Shown: one piece after another, positions 6,909-7,797 of the stretch | Layout: each line of letters begins with the position of its first letter | Position numbering within the stretch: the first letter of the stretch is position 1 | From: Puniceicoccales bacterium | GTDB taxonomy: Bacteria > Verrucomicrobiota > Verrucomicrobiia > Opitutales > JAIRKQ01 | Assembly (NCBI GenBank): GCA_031289835.1 | Contig: JAITOW010000054.1 | Span: forward strand, 1 to 7,797 | Reading direction: 5' to 3' | Length of the DNA: 7,797 nucleotides | Made by a program: the position numbers and the translations under genes | Notes under the pieces: generated by a model | What the model saw: the letters and a program-made list of their open reading frames with translations, nothing else | Databases searched by the model: none | What the model was told of the DNA's origin: nothing

Positions 6909-7615
6909 AAATACTAGTATGTGGGTCCCGCGGCCGCATGGGACAGCTGATCAAATCTTTGGCAAATCAGTATGGTTGCGAGGTTATTGGTGAGATAAGC
7001 CGTGGGTCAAATTTTGAAGCCGAATTGGGGAAAAATCCTGATGTTTGCCTGGATTTCAGCTCCCCAGACGGATTGCTCGAATTGTGCGGCGTTACTGCAA
7101 AACGGGACGTGAAAATTGTCTCCGGAACCACCGGTTTGAGCGATGATCAGAGGCGTGCGCTTGCGTTGAGCGCGAAAAATTTCCCGATCTTGCATGCAAC
7201 AAACTTTTCAATCGGTGTTTTTGTTTTAAATAAACTTGTGAAGATTGCGACCGAATCACTGCCTCCAAGCTTCGATATCGAAATAATCGAAAGGCACCAT
7301 TCCCAAAAGAAAGATGCTCCCAGCGGCACGGCCATGACTTTGCTACGAAATATTCAGAGCGAGCGACAGTGTAAGGAAATTTTTGGCAGGCATGGCGACT
7401 GCAAGCGAAGCGCCGGTGAGGTGTGCTTACATTCAATTCGCGGCGGAGATATTGTCGGAGAACACGAAATTTTATTTGCCGGGCAAGGGGAGAGGGTGGA
7501 ACTTGTTCACCGAGCCACAAATCGCGAGATTTTCGCACGCGGAGCGTTGTATGTTGCCCAGAAATTTGCCAAAATTAACAAACCTGGCCTTTACACTTTG
7601 GGCGATGTTTTGTAA
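6905..7615 (+). CDS. dapB: 4-hydroxy-tetrahydrodipicolinate reductase
   Basis: DapB reduces the product of DapA with NAD(P)H, the second dedicated step towards diaminopimelate for peptidoglycan and lysine. The N-terminal Rossmann domain begins MKILVCGSRGRMGQ, with the dinucleotide loop GSRGRMG at 7-13, and continues to SGTTG (73-77). ATNFSIGV (98-105) leads into the substrate domain, whose signature ERHHSQKKDAPSGTA (129-143) holds the catalytic pair His131/His132 and Lys135. RGGDIVGEHEILFAG (179-193) and RATNREIFARGAL (203-215) return to the nucleotide domain. The 236 residues are shorter than E. coli DapB (273) but all motifs are present, as in other compact DapB proteins. The start overlaps the fabD stop as ATGA, and the 3' end overlaps the next reading frame by 11 nt. 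No Shine-Dalgarno sequence is obvious. Confidence 0.96.
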   Translation: MKILVCGSRGRMGQLIKSLANQYGCEVIGEISRGSNFEAELGKNPDVCLDFSSPDGLLELCGVTAKRDVKIVSGTTGLSDDQRRALALSAKNFPILHATNFSIGVFVLNKLVKIATESLPPSFDIEIIERHHSQKKDAPSGTAMTLLRNIQSERQCKEIFGRHGDCKRSAGEVCLHSIRGGDIVGEHEILFAGQGERVELVHRATNREIFARGALYVAQKFAKINKPGLYTLGDVL

Positions 7616-7797
7616 AAAAATTTGCCAGTTTTCTTTGATTGCTGTCTGCGTATTCCCCATTGGCTGCAATTCGGCAGACCGCGGCAAGCATACCTGCGCA
7701 ATTTTACTTGAATCCTGTGACGTAAGTTACTCGCATGTGGTAGCTTTGCCGGTAAGTGGTTTGAACGTGCCAGTTGCGCCCGTTCCACTTTTCACGG
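7605..7797 (+). CDS. Putative lipoprotein, N-terminal part only, runs off right edge
   Basis: An ATG at 7605-7607, inside the last codons of dapB, opens a frame of 64 codons that stays open to the window edge. The N-terminus has two lysines (4-5), a hydrophobic stretch FSLIAVCVFPI (9-19) and G-C at 20-21, so it reads as a signal peptide with a lipobox and a modified Cys21. The -3 position is Pro rather than the preferred Leu, so the lipobox is not ideal. The visible mature part (Cys21 to Thr64) contains further cysteines at 31 and 38 and a Val/Pro-rich stretch; I do not recognise a family. The 11-nt overlap with dapB suggests it is the fourth gene of the proS operon. No strong Shine-Dalgarno sequence is present. 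With only 64 codons seen, a chance open frame cannot be excluded. Confidence 0.58.
   Translation, partial: MFCKKICQFSLIAVCVFPIGCNSADRGKHTCAILLESCDVSYSHVVALPVSGLNVPVAPVPLFT

Noticed and set aside
7092..7538. Minus-strand frame of 148 codons inside dapB
   Set aside because: It is fully antisense to dapB, whose motifs are unmistakable, and its composition is that of a shadow frame.

Overview
The window looks like a chromosomal piece of a Verrucomicrobiota bacterium, most plausibly of the Opitutae/Puniceicoccales side. The main clue is a pair of genes on the minus strand. One encodes a PilM-like protein that carries a PilN-like membrane segment and tail. The other encodes a protein with the layout of the Amuc_1100 family, the pilus-like protein of Akkermansia and its relatives. 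A proline-tRNA ligase of the archaeal/eukaryal-like class and the GLSLGE active-site form of FabD fit that placement. The assignment is by recognition only; no search was run.

Layout. Positions 1-1536 (minus) hold the first 512 codons of a large gene that runs off the left edge. It has a low-complexity Ser/Ala/Gln-rich N-terminus followed by divergent ankyrin-like helical repeats, and is possibly a secreted or host-interaction protein. Positions 1537-1880 are an AT-rich gap holding its 5' leader, with a clear ribosome binding site and a strong hairpin. Positions 1881-4390 (minus) are a two-gene operon (pilM/N-like, then Amuc_1100-like) joined by an ATGA overlap. The gap at 4391-4508 separates it from the divergent plus-strand operon proS-fabD-dapB, which is tightly packed (3-nt gap, then ATGA overlap). 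An apparent lipoprotein gene overlaps the end of dapB and runs off the right edge.

How the genes work together. The plus-strand operon is housekeeping: prolyl-tRNA charging, malonyl transfer to acyl carrier protein at the start of fatty-acid synthesis, and the dihydrodipicolinate reductase step to diaminopimelate and lysine. The minus-strand pair probably forms an inner-membrane platform of a type IV pilus or type II secretion-like machine. The expected partners, an Amuc_1099-like protein and a secretin, do not follow it; the unrelated repeat protein does. The PilM-like part has lost the acidic residues usually found in its nucleotide-binding motifs.

Two of the six coding regions (the left-edge repeat protein and the right-edge lipoprotein) are open at a window edge and lack a stop codon here. 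I found no tRNA, rRNA, CRISPR array, insertion sequence or convincing intrinsic terminator.
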